From contig JASHOA010000018.1 in assembly GCA_030041375.1 (NCBI GenBank), positions 62,001-126,000 on the forward strand: a stretch of 64,000 bases of DNA, written 5' to 3'. Both the position numbers and the translations under genes were made by a program. A model generated the notes under the pieces. That model worked only from the letters and a program-made list of their open reading frames with translations. It was not told where the DNA came from and ran no database searches. This document shows, piece by piece, positions 9,641 through 17,274 of this stretch; positions within the stretch are counted from its first letter, which is position 1; every line of letters starts with the position of its first letter. Origin of the DNA: Acetobacteraceae bacterium. Lineage in GTDB: Bacteria; Pseudomonadota; Alphaproteobacteria; Acetobacterales; Acetobacteraceae.

Positions 9641-10557
9641 TGCAGCGGCTCCCGCCGGGGTGCCAGCGCAACATAGAGCGCCAGCAGCGCCGTCTCGGGA
9701 GGCTGGTCGGTGGAGTGCGTAGCGAAACTGAAGCCAAGGCTACGGCAAACTTGCGCCAGGCCTTCCTCGTGACGCGCGAAACGCTCGAGATAGGCGCTTC
9801 GCAAGCCCTCGACGCGTGGGATCAACGCCTGCCCGGCATCCTCGAGGTCGGTGAACCGTACCCGGCCTTGGAACGGCAAGGCTCGTTCGGCCGGATCGAT
9901 CACCTGCTGCAGGTGGACCGAAACCGGGACTGCGGCAAGCTCGGCAAGCGCCGCCTGGACCTCTGCAAGTGGCGACAGGAAATCGCCAAACAGCACCGCC
10001 GTCGCATGCCGCGGCAAGGGCAGCCGTGGCGGCAGACTCGAGGCCGGATCGTCGGATGTGGCTCCCGCCAACTCGCAGGCGAGCGTCTCGAGCGCCGCGC
10101 GCCCACCTTGCGACACCGCACCTGGGACCATCAGCCGGACGCGTTCTCCTCCGCGCAGCAAGAGCGAGGCAAGAGCCAACAACAGAAGCCGCGCGCGCTC
10201 CGCCTTCGTGATGGCTGCCAGATCGGAGCGCCAGCGCATGCTCGGGGAGCCGTCCGCCCAAAGGCAAACGGTCTGCGCCGCCTCCCATTCTGTTTCCCGA
10301 ACGAAAACCCGGTCGGACTTGGCCGACTGACGCCAGTCGATTCGCAAGACCTGGTCACCAGGCAGGAAGGGGCGAAACTGCCAGAAGCTGTCACCCTGTC
10401 CGACCCGGCGCCGACCATGCACGCCCTGTGCCACTGTCATGGCAACACGCCGGGCCGCGATCAGCAGCGCGGGCAGGGAGGCTGCCAGCGCCTCGGCATG
10501 TCTCGCCTCGCGTGGTGCGCCCCTGGGCTGCTCGGCGCCGAGGCGAGGGACGATCAT
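9637..10557 (-). CDS. DUF58 protein of the MoxR operon
   Basis: 306 aa soluble protein with the DUF58 hallmark (IDWRQSAKSDRVFVRE) in its first third, followed by a VWA-like fold (LWADGSPSMRW). DUF58 proteins are constant partners of MoxR ATPases. The ATG overlaps the stop of the MoxR gene and its own stop overlaps the next start, so the genes are translated together. No membrane helix is obvious, so it probably acts in the cytoplasm next to the MoxR ring. Confidence 0.88.
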   Translation of the reverse strand: MIVPRLGAEQPRGAPREARHAEALAASLPALLIAARRVAMTVAQGVHGRRRVGQGDSFWQFRPFLPGDQVLRIDWRQSAKSDRVFVRETEWEAAQTVCLWADGSPSMRWRSDLAAITKAERARLLLLALASLLLRGGERVRLMVPGAVSQGGRAALETLACELAGATSDDPASSLPPRLPLPRHATAVLFGDFLSPLAEVQAALAELAAVPVSVHLQQVIDPAERALPFQGRVRFTDLEDAGQALIPRVEGLRSAYLERFARHEEGLAQVCRSLGFSFATHSTDQPPETALLALYVALAPRREPLQ

Positions 10558-11564
10558 CCTAATCGCTCCAGCAGCCCGGCGATCAGGTCGGCCAGCACAA
10601 CGCCTTCGGCCCGCGCGGAGAACGAGAGCGCCATCCGGTGGCGGAGTACCGCGGGGCCAAGTGCAATCACGTCGTCAAGGCTCGGGGCGAGCCGCCCATC
10701 AAGCAGGGCACGGGCGCGACAGGACAGCATCAGCGCCTGCGCCGCCCGTGGTCCCGGGCCCCAGGCCACGTGCCGCGCCACCGCCTCATTGATCGCGGTT
10801 TCCGGCCGCGCACCGCGCACGAGATCGAGAATCGCATTGAGCACCGCTTCGCCAACCGGGATCCGCCGGATCAACGCCTGCGCGGCCAGCAGCCCCTCCG
10901 TGGAAAGAACCGGCACCGGGCGCGCAATCTCGGGCCCGGTGGTGGCCAGCAGCATCGTGCGCTCTGCCGCGAGATCCGGATACGGCACGCGAATCTCGAG
11001 CAGGAACCGATCGAGCTGAGCCTCCGGCAAAGGGTACGTGCCTTCCTGTTCGATCGGGTTCTGGGTAGCAAGCACATGGAACGGGCGCGGCAGCACGTGA
11101 TCCTCGCCGGCGACCGCAACCTTGAACTCCTGCATCGCCTGCAGAAGTGCCGATTGCGTGCGCGGGCTGGCCCGGTTGATCTCGTCAGCCATCAACAACT
11201 GGCAGAACACCGGGCCCGGCACGAAACGGAAGCTGCGTCGTCCACTCGCGTCCTCGTCCAGCACCTCGCTCCCGAGAATGTCTGCCGGCATCAGGTCCGG
11301 GGTGAACTGCACGCGTTTGGCGCTGAGCCCGAGCACCGTGCCGAGCGTTTCGACGAGCTTCGTTTTGCCAAGTCCCGGCACGCCGACGAGCAGCACATGC
11401 CCACCGCAAAGCAGCGTGATCAGTGTCTGCTCGACCACCATGCCCTGTCCGAAGATGATCCGCCCGAGTTCGGCCCGCACCGCCTGCATGCGCACCGCCA
11501 ACGCCTCGATCTCTGCCAGCACCTCGGCGGACTGGTGCTGCGGTGGCGAAAGGCTGGCCGACAT
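10554..11564 (-). CDS. MoxR-family AAA+ ATPase
   Basis: 336 aa from the ATG at 11564 (AAGGAA about 8 bases upstream); in-frame codons further upstream give a non-conserved extension that crosses the divergent gene's start and were discarded. Walker A is GVPGLGKTKL, Walker B is LMADEINRASP followed by RTQSALLQAM, and a sensor segment ATQNPIEQEGTYPLPEAQLDRF is characteristic of MoxR. These ATPases act as chaperones for insertion of cofactors or for maturation of protein complexes, together with VWA proteins. It is the first gene of the operon running to 4740 and is divergent from the DUF1285 gene with an 85-bp gap. Confidence 0.93.
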   Translation of the reverse strand: MSASLSPPQHQSAEVLAEIEALAVRMQAVRAELGRIIFGQGMVVEQTLITLLCGGHVLLVGVPGLGKTKLVETLGTVLGLSAKRVQFTPDLMPADILGSEVLDEDASGRRSFRFVPGPVFCQLLMADEINRASPRTQSALLQAMQEFKVAVAGEDHVLPRPFHVLATQNPIEQEGTYPLPEAQLDRFLLEIRVPYPDLAAERTMLLATTGPEIARPVPVLSTEGLLAAQALIRRIPVGEAVLNAILDLVRGARPETAINEAVARHVAWGPGPRAAQALMLSCRARALLDGRLAPSLDDVIALGPAVLRHRMALSFSARAEGVVLADLIAGLLERLG

Positions 11565-11649
11565 GGGCGATATTCCTTGCTGCTGGCGCGACTCGCGCAC
11601 TTCCCTTGAGGTGGGGTCGATCCCTATATCACGTCCGGTTCGGGAGTAT

Positions 11650-12318
11650 ATGAAACCGAGGGGCGAAGGCAGCGGAGATCGAACGGACGTGACCGACGCC
11701 ATCCCTCGAGCCGAAAGCGGGTGCGGCGGATCGCCCGCGGTCCCTGTTCCTCCAGCCCAGCCGGACACGGGCAGTCCCCGCCGGCGCCAGCCGGTGGATT
11801 GCGGACATCTTCCGTTCTTGATTCGTCGGGACGGCACCTGGCTTTATCGGGGCAGCCCGATCGGCCGCAAAGAGCTGGTCTGCCTGTTCGCAAGCGTCCT
11901 CAAGCGCGAGAGCGATGGCTCCTACTGGCTCGAGACGCCGGCGGAGCGAGGGCGCATCGACGTCGAGGACGTGCCTTTCGTCGCTGTCGAGCTCAAATGG
12001 TCCGGCAACGGGCAGGACCAGCGGCTTTCCTTCCGCACCAACGTCGATCAGGTCGTGACGGCAGATGCAGGGCATCCGATCCGGGTCGCGCACGACCTCC
12101 TTACCTGCCGCCCCACGCCGTACCTGCTCCTCCGCGCCGGTTCGGATGCCAGGGCAGCGATCGAGGCGCGAATCAGTCGCCCCGTCTATTACGAGCTGGC
12201 CGCACTCGCGGAGCCCCGGTGGGTCGGATGCCGGCGCATGCTCGGCGTCTGGAGCTGCCGGTCTTTCTTTACACTCGGCGAGTTTCCGGTCGGCGAATCA
12301 GCCGTTGGCGAAGAGTAA
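11650..12318 (+). CDS. DUF1285 protein
   Basis: 222 aa from the ATG at 11650; a GTG at 11689 is a possible alternative. After a Pro-rich N-terminus the protein shows the DUF1285 pattern: DCGHLPFLIRRDGTWLYRGSPI, KELVCLFASVL, a central YWLETPAERGRI-VEDVPFVAVEL block and a C-terminal RPVYYELAALAE. The function is unknown. It is divergent from moxR and its stop lies 5 bases before the following CoA pyrophosphatase, so the two are probably cotranscribed. Confidence 0.8.
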   Translation: MKPRGEGSGDRTDVTDAIPRAESGCGGSPAVPVPPAQPDTGSPRRRQPVDCGHLPFLIRRDGTWLYRGSPIGRKELVCLFASVLKRESDGSYWLETPAERGRIDVEDVPFVAVELKWSGNGQDQRLSFRTNVDQVVTADAGHPIRVAHDLLTCRPTPYLLLRAGSDARAAIEARISRPVYYELAALAEPRWVGCRRMLGVWSCRSFFTLGEFPVGESAVGEE

Positions 12319-12322
12319 GGCG

Positions 12323-12892
12323 TTGGACGAAGCAGGGCTTTGCGTCCGCCTGGCCGATCTCCCCGACGCGACTTCGCCCGTCACCGATCCTGGCCCGCTG
12401 ATCCCCGCCGCGGTGCTGGTGCCGATCATTCTCTCCGATCCCCCGGGCATCCTGCTGACCAAGCGCAGCACGGCGCTGGCGCAACATGCGGGCCAGGTGA
12501 GCTTTCCAGGCGGCCGAATCGAGCGCACCGATTCCTCGCCCGCCGCCGCGGCGCTCCGCGAAGCCAGAGAGGAACTTGCCATCGACCCGGCCCGCGTCGT
12601 GCTGCTCGGCCGCTTGCCGGACCATGCGACCGGGACCGGCTTCCTGATCACTCCCGTGGTGGGGCTGCTGCCGGCCGGCCTTCGTCTCAAGCCTTCACCT
12701 GAAGAGGTCGAGGCGGTATTCGAACTGCCGCTTGCGCTCCTGCTCGATCCGACGGCGCCGGAGCGCCGACGGGCGTGGCGCAACGGAAGCTGGCGCGAAG
12801 TCCTGGTCTGGCCTCACCCGGAGCATGAGATTTGGGGCGCCACCGCGGCCATCCTGTTGCGTCTTGCCGAACAGCTGCGTGGCTGCGCGTGA
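12323..12892 (+). CDS. Nudix hydrolase, CoA pyrophosphatase type
   Basis: About 189 aa. It carries the CoA-pyrophosphatase version of the Nudix motif: LTKRSTALAQHAGQVSFPGG leading into the Nudix box (GGRIERTD ... ALREAREEL, about residues 63-85). It would hydrolyse CoA or acyl-CoA to 4'-phosphopantetheine and 3',5'-ADP with Mg2+. No ATG or GTG precedes the conserved part in frame; TTG codons at 12305 and 12323 are the only candidates, and 12323 was taken because a GAAGAG/AAGG stretch lies before it. Start confidence is low; family confidence is high. It is convergent with the creatininase gene. Confidence 0.85.
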   Translation: MDEAGLCVRLADLPDATSPVTDPGPLIPAAVLVPIILSDPPGILLTKRSTALAQHAGQVSFPGGRIERTDSSPAAAALREAREELAIDPARVVLLGRLPDHATGTGFLITPVVGLLPAGLRLKPSPEEVEAVFELPLALLLDPTAPERRRAWRNGSWREVLVWPHPEHEIWGATAAILLRLAEQLRGCA

Positions 12893-12949
12893 GGCACATG
12901 GAGCGCGCGTCCAAATTGCCGGCTTCGTTTCCGGACCGCGCGTGGCTGT

Positions 12950-13765
12950 TCAGGCCGCACCGACACGCAAGCCCGCCGCGTTGAAATCCGCGTAGAAGCG
13001 GGCGAGGGCCGCCACCGTCTCTTCCAGCAACGCCGCCCCTGCTTCCGCCGTAGCAGCAGCGGGGTCGCCGATATAGCCGACATCCCCGGCGGGAAAGATT
13101 GCCGCCCAGATGGCGCCGGCCGGTTTCAGCGGATCGGCCCCATTGCCTTCGAGATAAGAAGGCCGAAGGCGCGGCGGCAATGCCTGGATGCGCTTCGCGA
13201 TGCGATCCGCTTCTGCCGGCGTGCGCAGCGCAAGCTGTAGTGCCGTCTCATAGGCGCAGGCGTGCCCGACTCCGCGCATTCCGCCCGGCAGTTTTTCCTG
13301 CCACTCTTTCTGTCCGGGTGAGAAATAATTGACAAAGCCGACACCCAGCCCGCGGCTGACGAGGGCGGTGCAAGCCGCCGTGAGCGGCCCCTGGTTGCCG
13401 CCGTGCCCGTTGACGACCAGGAGGCGCCGGAAGCCCGTCCGATGCAGGCTCTCCGCGACATCCGAAACCATGCCGACGAACGTTTCGAGCGAAAGCGTGA
13501 TCGTGCCGGCAAAGGCCCGGTGATGCGGTGAAAATCCGAAATTGGGGGGCGGCAACACCAAGACGTGCGGATCGGCGCAGCGCGCCGCGGCAGCCAGTGC
13601 GACCCGAAACGCAGAGACACTGTCGGTATCCACCGGCAGATGATTCGCGTGCTGCTCGACCGATCCCACCGGAAGAACCGGCAGCGCACCGGCATCCCTT
13701 GCCGCCGCGATCTCGGCCCGCGTCAGGGTTCCCCATTCGTGTGTTCGCCGCCACTCCTCGCTCAT
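12950..13765 (-). CDS. Creatininase-family amidohydrolase
   Basis: 271 aa, start supported by GGGAGGGAG before the ATG. Family motifs: VGSVEQHANHLPVDTD (metal-binding Glu, His and Asp), SPHHRAFAGTITLS and the NGHGGN loop. Members hydrolyse amide bonds in small cyclic or linear substrates with two metal ions; examples are creatinine amidohydrolase, ArfB of riboflavin synthesis and MftE. No mycofactocin or riboflavin gene adjoins it, so the substrate is open. It is the second gene after an EamA transporter on the opposite side of a 99-bp gap. Confidence 0.88.
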   Translation of the reverse strand: MSEEWRRTHEWGTLTRAEIAAARDAGALPVLPVGSVEQHANHLPVDTDSVSAFRVALAAAARCADPHVLVLPPPNFGFSPHHRAFAGTITLSLETFVGMVSDVAESLHRTGFRRLLVVNGHGGNQGPLTAACTALVSRGLGVGFVNYFSPGQKEWQEKLPGGMRGVGHACAYETALQLALRTPAEADRIAKRIQALPPRLRPSYLEGNGADPLKPAGAIWAAIFPAGDVGYIGDPAAATAEAGAALLEETVAALARFYADFNAAGLRVGAA

Positions 13766-13864
13766 CGCTCCCTCCCCGTCGTGCTGGGCGCAGCATGCAG
13801 GACGTGGATTGAGCTGCCCAGGGCTGGATCACGTCCGCCCATCGGGGTTCGCTGGAGCATCTCT

Positions 13865-14764
13865 CTATCCTGCCTTCTCATTCGCAGCCCTCGGACCAGC
13901 GGCGTTCACCATCCAGCATCCCACACCGGCAACGATGAAGCCCAGGATCGCCAGCAACTGGAGGCTTTCGCCAAGCAGGAGCCAGGCGATGACCGCGGTG
14001 GTTCCCGGCACCAGATAGAAGTTCGCGGTGGCGCGGGCCGCCGTGCCGTTCTTCAGCAGAACGAGATAGAGCCCCATGCCGCCGAGCGAGACCGCAAGCG
14101 TATTCCAGGCCGTGGCAAGGATGGCTGCCTCCGTCCAGTCGGCGCGCCGGTGTTCGAGGGTCGCGGCACTCAGGATGGCCACCGCTGCCGCGGCGAGGAA
14201 CTGAACCGTCGCGTTCGGAAGCAGCGGCACGCCACGGCAAAAACGGCCGAAATAGATGGTGCCCGAGACCAGGCCAAGGACACCGAGGCCGGCCAGCGCC
14301 AGGCCGTTCAGCCGCTCCGTGCTGCTGGCCGCTGCCAGCCCGACGATCAGTGCCACGCCGGCAACGCCGAACGCCATGCCGAGCCATTGCAGAGGCGTCA
14401 GCGGCTCGCTCAGCACGAGAACGCCGAGTGCGGCCGTGAGCAGCGGTGTCAGCGACTGCACGAGCGCGATCGGCGCCGCCGCTTCCATGGTGAGGCCGGC
14501 ATGCGGAGCCAACAGCCCGACCCCGTTGATGAGAGCGCCGGCGATCCCGCAATGCAGCCACCGGCGCCTGCCAAGCCCCGCCCAGGAGCGGCGGGACAGC
14601 AGCATCAGGACCAACAGGATGCAGCTACAGGCGGACAGCCTTACGGCGACGAAATAGAGCGGACTGAGATAGCGAAGCCCGATCCTGGCACCGATGAAGG
14701 ACGAACTCCACAGCAGCACGAAGCCGAACGGCACCAGTCGAAGCAACCTCGCGCGCGAAACCAT
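13865..14764 (-). CDS. EamA/DMT-family transporter
   Basis: 299 aa, about ten membrane helices in two homologous halves, as in the drug/metabolite transporter superfamily. Typical family signs are LLWSSSFIGARIGLRYLSPL at the start of the first half and FYLVPGTTAVIAWLLLGE in the second. The ATG at 14764 was chosen for the strong GGAGGAGGG site just upstream. The substrate cannot be told from sequence; it could be an amino acid or metabolite exporter. It is divergent from the VOC gene with a 66-bp gap. Confidence 0.88.
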   Translation of the reverse strand: MVSRARLLRLVPFGFVLLWSSSFIGARIGLRYLSPLYFVAVRLSACSCILLVLMLLSRRSWAGLGRRRWLHCGIAGALINGVGLLAPHAGLTMEAAAPIALVQSLTPLLTAALGVLVLSEPLTPLQWLGMAFGVAGVALIVGLAAASSTERLNGLALAGLGVLGLVSGTIYFGRFCRGVPLLPNATVQFLAAAAVAILSAATLEHRRADWTEAAILATAWNTLAVSLGGMGLYLVLLKNGTAARATANFYLVPGTTAVIAWLLLGESLQLLAILGFIVAGVGCWMVNAAGPRAANEKAG

Positions 14765-14830
14765 TCGCCCTCCTCCGCCGGGCGGGATATCCTTCCCTTG
14801 CCGCAAGAACAAGCTCGAGGAGAAGGTTCC

Positions 14831-15373
14831 ATGGCGCGCGTCGCCGGCATCGACCACCTGGTGATCCGGGTGAGCGACTACCAGAAATCGAAGGAATTCT
14901 ACGGCAAGCTGTTCGCCTTTCTCGGTTTCGAACTGTCCGACGAGTACCCGGACGCGATCGGCTGGACCAACGGCAAGACCCGCTTCTGGATCGGCCCGGC
15001 CGATGCTGAGGGCCGTAACCGCCCGTATCGGATCGGCGATATCGGCTTTCACCATTATGCATTCCAGCTTCGCAGCCGCCGCGACGTGGATGCCCTGCAG
15101 GCCTTCCTCCAGGAGAACGGAGTTCCGATCGTCGATCCCGCGGCCGAATATTACGACGATTATTACGCGGTCTTCTTCACCGACCCCGACGGGCTCAAGC
15201 TCGAAGGCATGAAATACGGCGAACGCCAGGCCCATGCCGCACGGGTACGCGCCAAGGCGCGCGTCGAACGCAAGAAGTCATCGACGCGCCCGGTCAGGAA
15301 AGCGCGGCCTCGCACCCCGTCTGCTCGAGCGAAAGGCTCCACAGCCGCTCGCGCGCGGCCTCGTCGTGGCTGA
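14831..15373 (+). CDS. VOC (glyoxalase/bleomycin-resistance) family protein with basic C-terminal tail
   Basis: 180 aa; the ATG is preceded by GAGGAGAAGG. A single vicinal-oxygen-chelate domain spans about residues 5-135 (IDHLVIRVSDYQKSKEFYGK at the start, FFTDPDGLKLEGMKYGE at the end), with a His in the first strand and a Glu in the last as likely metal ligands. Residues 140-180 are a Lys/Arg/Ala tail unlike the rest. That tail is encoded in the 80 bp that overlap the convergent SDR gene, so its composition may come from the overlap rather than from function. The substrate is unknown. Confidence 0.82.
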   Translation: MARVAGIDHLVIRVSDYQKSKEFYGKLFAFLGFELSDEYPDAIGWTNGKTRFWIGPADAEGRNRPYRIGDIGFHHYAFQLRSRRDVDALQAFLQENGVPIVDPAAEYYDDYYAVFFTDPDGLKLEGMKYGERQAHAARVRAKARVERKKSSTRPVRKARPRTPSARAKGSTAARARPRRG

Positions 15374-16175
15374 GCGGAGAGGAGGGCACGGCCCGGCATG
15401 CCGAGAAATAGGCACCGCTGACACCCGCGACTTCGGGTGACGACGCGAGGAAGACGGATGTTTTCGCCCCCTTTTCCGCGCTGATGAAGAACGGCCGCGC
15501 GAGCTTGATACCGAGCCCGAACAGCCCCGGCATGCCGCGCCCGAAGCCGGTCGCGACGACACCGGGATGCAGGCAGTTGACGGTGATGCCGCTTCCCGCC
15601 AGGCGTGGCGCGAGCGCATAGGTAAAAAGAACATTGCCGAGCTTCGAGCGGCTGTAGGCGTCCATCGGTGCGAAGTGGCGCTCACCTTGCAGATTGTCGA
15701 ATGCGAGCGTCGCCCGCCGGTGCGCCCCCGACGCCACGTTGACGATGCGCGCCTCTCCGGCAGCCCGAAGCGGGCCGAGCAGCGAAAGGGCGAGGAGCAC
15801 ATAGCCAAGATGGTTGAGCGCCCAGGTCCGCTCGAAGCCATCGACGGTGAGGCGTCGGTCGGGGAAGATGGCGCCGGCGTTGTTGACGAGTACGTCCAGC
15901 CGTTCGTGCGCGCCGGCAAATTCCAGCGCCGCTCTGCGGATCTCCGCCTGCGACAGGAAATCCGCCGCGAGCGTCTCGACTGCCTTGTTGCCGGTTGCGG
16001 TACGCACCGTTTCCGCGGCGCGCGCGAGGCGCTGAGCGTCGCGGCCGTGCATGACGATCCGCCCGCCCGCTCGGGCCAGCCCGAGCGTCGTTTCGAAGCC
16101 GATGCCCGAAGTCGCGCCGGTGATGAGCGCAATGGGCCCGTTCGTTCCCAAGGATTCGGCCTCCGTGGCAAGCAA
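15294..16175 (-). CDS. Short-chain dehydrogenase/reductase, retinol-dehydrogenase-like
   Basis: 293 aa. Classical SDR motifs: cofactor loop TGATSGIG (19-26), NNAG (98-101), catalytic Ser in NVASG (149), and Tyr174/Lys178 in YSRSK. The pattern GRDAQR after the second strand suggests NADP(H). The sequence NVLFTYALAPRL and GITVNCLHPGVV is typical of the retinol dehydrogenase/WW-domain oxidoreductase-like branch. It starts 8 bases after the DUF3035-like lipoprotein gene, so it ends the ileS-lspA transcription unit. The physiological substrate is unknown. Confidence 0.87.
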   Translation of the reverse strand: MLATEAESLGTNGPIALITGATSGIGFETTLGLARAGGRIVMHGRDAQRLARAAETVRTATGNKAVETLAADFLSQAEIRRAALEFAGAHERLDVLVNNAGAIFPDRRLTVDGFERTWALNHLGYVLLALSLLGPLRAAGEARIVNVASGAHRRATLAFDNLQGERHFAPMDAYSRSKLGNVLFTYALAPRLAGSGITVNCLHPGVVATGFGRGMPGLFGLGIKLARPFFISAEKGAKTSVFLASSPEVAGVSGAYFSACRAVPSSPLSHDEAARERLWSLSLEQTGCEAALS

Positions 16176-16183
16176 ACCCGAGA

Positions 16184-16744
16184 TCAGAAAAGTCCCTGGC
16201 TGGGAGGCTGGATGACCGGCGTCTGGCCGTAGGTCGGAGGCCTCCCGAGGGCCGCATTCATCTGGAGCCGGCGCGCCTCCTTGACGGGATCGACGACAAC
16301 ACCAGGGGGTGGGCTGGGCCGCCAGAACAGGAGCCAGCTCAGGGGCCCCTCTTGCGACTGCTCCGGCGTCTTTTCCTTGGCAAACTCGGCCCTGATGTCG
16401 GGCGGCGCCACAGGACCTGCCGCCGTAACCAGCGCCCGCTGACCAGGGCTGTCCGGCCCGCCCGGACCGGCCAGAGCAACCTCGGGAACGAGGGTCTCCT
16501 CGGCACGCAGCCGCGCTGAAACCTCCTGTGGCCGCTCTGCGCCGGGCTGTGGCGGCGGCAATGCGTTGAGGTTAGGCGGGATCGCCAGCGGTGGCTGGGT
16601 GGTGACGAGAAAGGCGTTCGGAGTCGGCGGCGTGAGGCCGAGCGTATCCATGATGTTGCCACACCCGCCGACCAGCGAAGCAGCCGTGAGCGTCGAGACG
16701 AGCCGCAAGCACCTGGCAAACCGTGCCGGCCTCTGCCTCTTCAT
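16184..16744 (-). CDS. Small outer-envelope lipoprotein, DUF3035-like
   Basis: 186 aa. The N-terminus has a positive start, a hydrophobic run and a lipobox SLVGGC, so the protein should be lipidated and exported. The mature part is Pro-rich with FLVTTQPPLAIPPN (a hallmark of DUF3035 proteins as I recall them), LRAEETLVPEVAL and a C-terminal EARRLQMNAALGRPP. Two ATGs stand in tandem at the start; the second is taken because GGAG is 5 bases from it and only 2 from the first. The stop/start overlap with lspA fits a lipoprotein made beside its own signal peptidase gene. The role is possibly outer-membrane assembly; this is inference. Confidence 0.75.
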   Translation of the reverse strand: MKRQRPARFARCLRLVSTLTAASLVGGCGNIMDTLGLTPPTPNAFLVTTQPPLAIPPNLNALPPPQPGAERPQEVSARLRAEETLVPEVALAGPGGPDSPGQRALVTAAGPVAPPDIRAEFAKEKTPEQSQEGPLSWLLFWRPSPPPGVVVDPVKEARRLQMNAALGRPPTYGQTPVIQPPSQGLF

Positions 16745-17274
16745 CATCGCTCCTTTCCCCCTGGCCCGTGCCACGCGCCAACCGGCGGCTCCGCGGATCG
16801 CCGGCCATCGACGAGGCCATCCACCAAGAGGGCGGCCACGCCGCAGACGATGGCCGCATCGGCGAGATTGAACACGTACCACGACCAGCCGAAGGCGTGC
16901 GCCTGGATGAAATCGACAACGAAACCAAGCCGCAGACGATCCGCGACATTGCCGATGGCGCCGCCCGCGATGGCGCCGACGGCGATTACGACCACCGTTC
17001 TTTCCGTGCGCCACAGCCAGACACCGAGCCCGATCACGACGGCGATCGCAACGAGAACGATCACCGCGGGGCCGATACTCCCAGAGCCGTTCAAAAGGCC
17101 GAAGGTGATGCCGCGGTTCTGCACCAACCTGAGATCCAGCACGGGAAGCAGCACGAGCGGCCCGCGATCGACGAGCCTGAGGATATCGAGCACCCACCAT
17201 TTGCTGACCTGATCGACCGCCAGCACGGCGAGCGCTGCTCCTACTCCAAGCCAGGGGCGGCGGGCCGCCTTCAT
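16744..17274 (-). CDS. lspA: Lipoprotein signal peptidase (signal peptidase II)
   Basis: 176 aa inner-membrane aspartyl peptidase that removes signal peptides from diacylglyceryl-prolipoproteins. Four membrane helices are present. The two catalytic-Asp regions are visible: GNVADRLRLGFVVDF and FNLADAAIV. It also has the conserved N-terminal DQVSKWW and LVQNRGITFGLL. The ATG at 17274 overlaps the ileS stop (ATGA), the usual ileS-lspA arrangement, and is preferred to longer upstream readings that run into ileS. Confidence 0.95.
   Translation of the reverse strand: MKAARRPWLGVGAALAVLAVDQVSKWWVLDILRLVDRGPLVLLPVLDLRLVQNRGITFGLLNGSGSIGPAVIVLVAIAVVIGLGVWLWRTERTVVVIAVGAIAGGAIGNVADRLRLGFVVDFIQAHAFGWSWYVFNLADAAIVCGVAALLVDGLVDGRRSAEPPVGAWHGPGGKER

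Noticed and set aside
6857-9676. 939-codon plus-strand open frame opposite the DUF4159 gene
   Set aside because: High GC leaves long open antisense frames; composition is typical of a shadow (many Arg, Gly, Gln and His), while the opposite strand has family motifs.
12950-13765. MftE of a mycofactocin cluster
   Set aside because: The protein is creatininase-like, but there is no mycofactocin precursor peptide or radical-SAM partner nearby.
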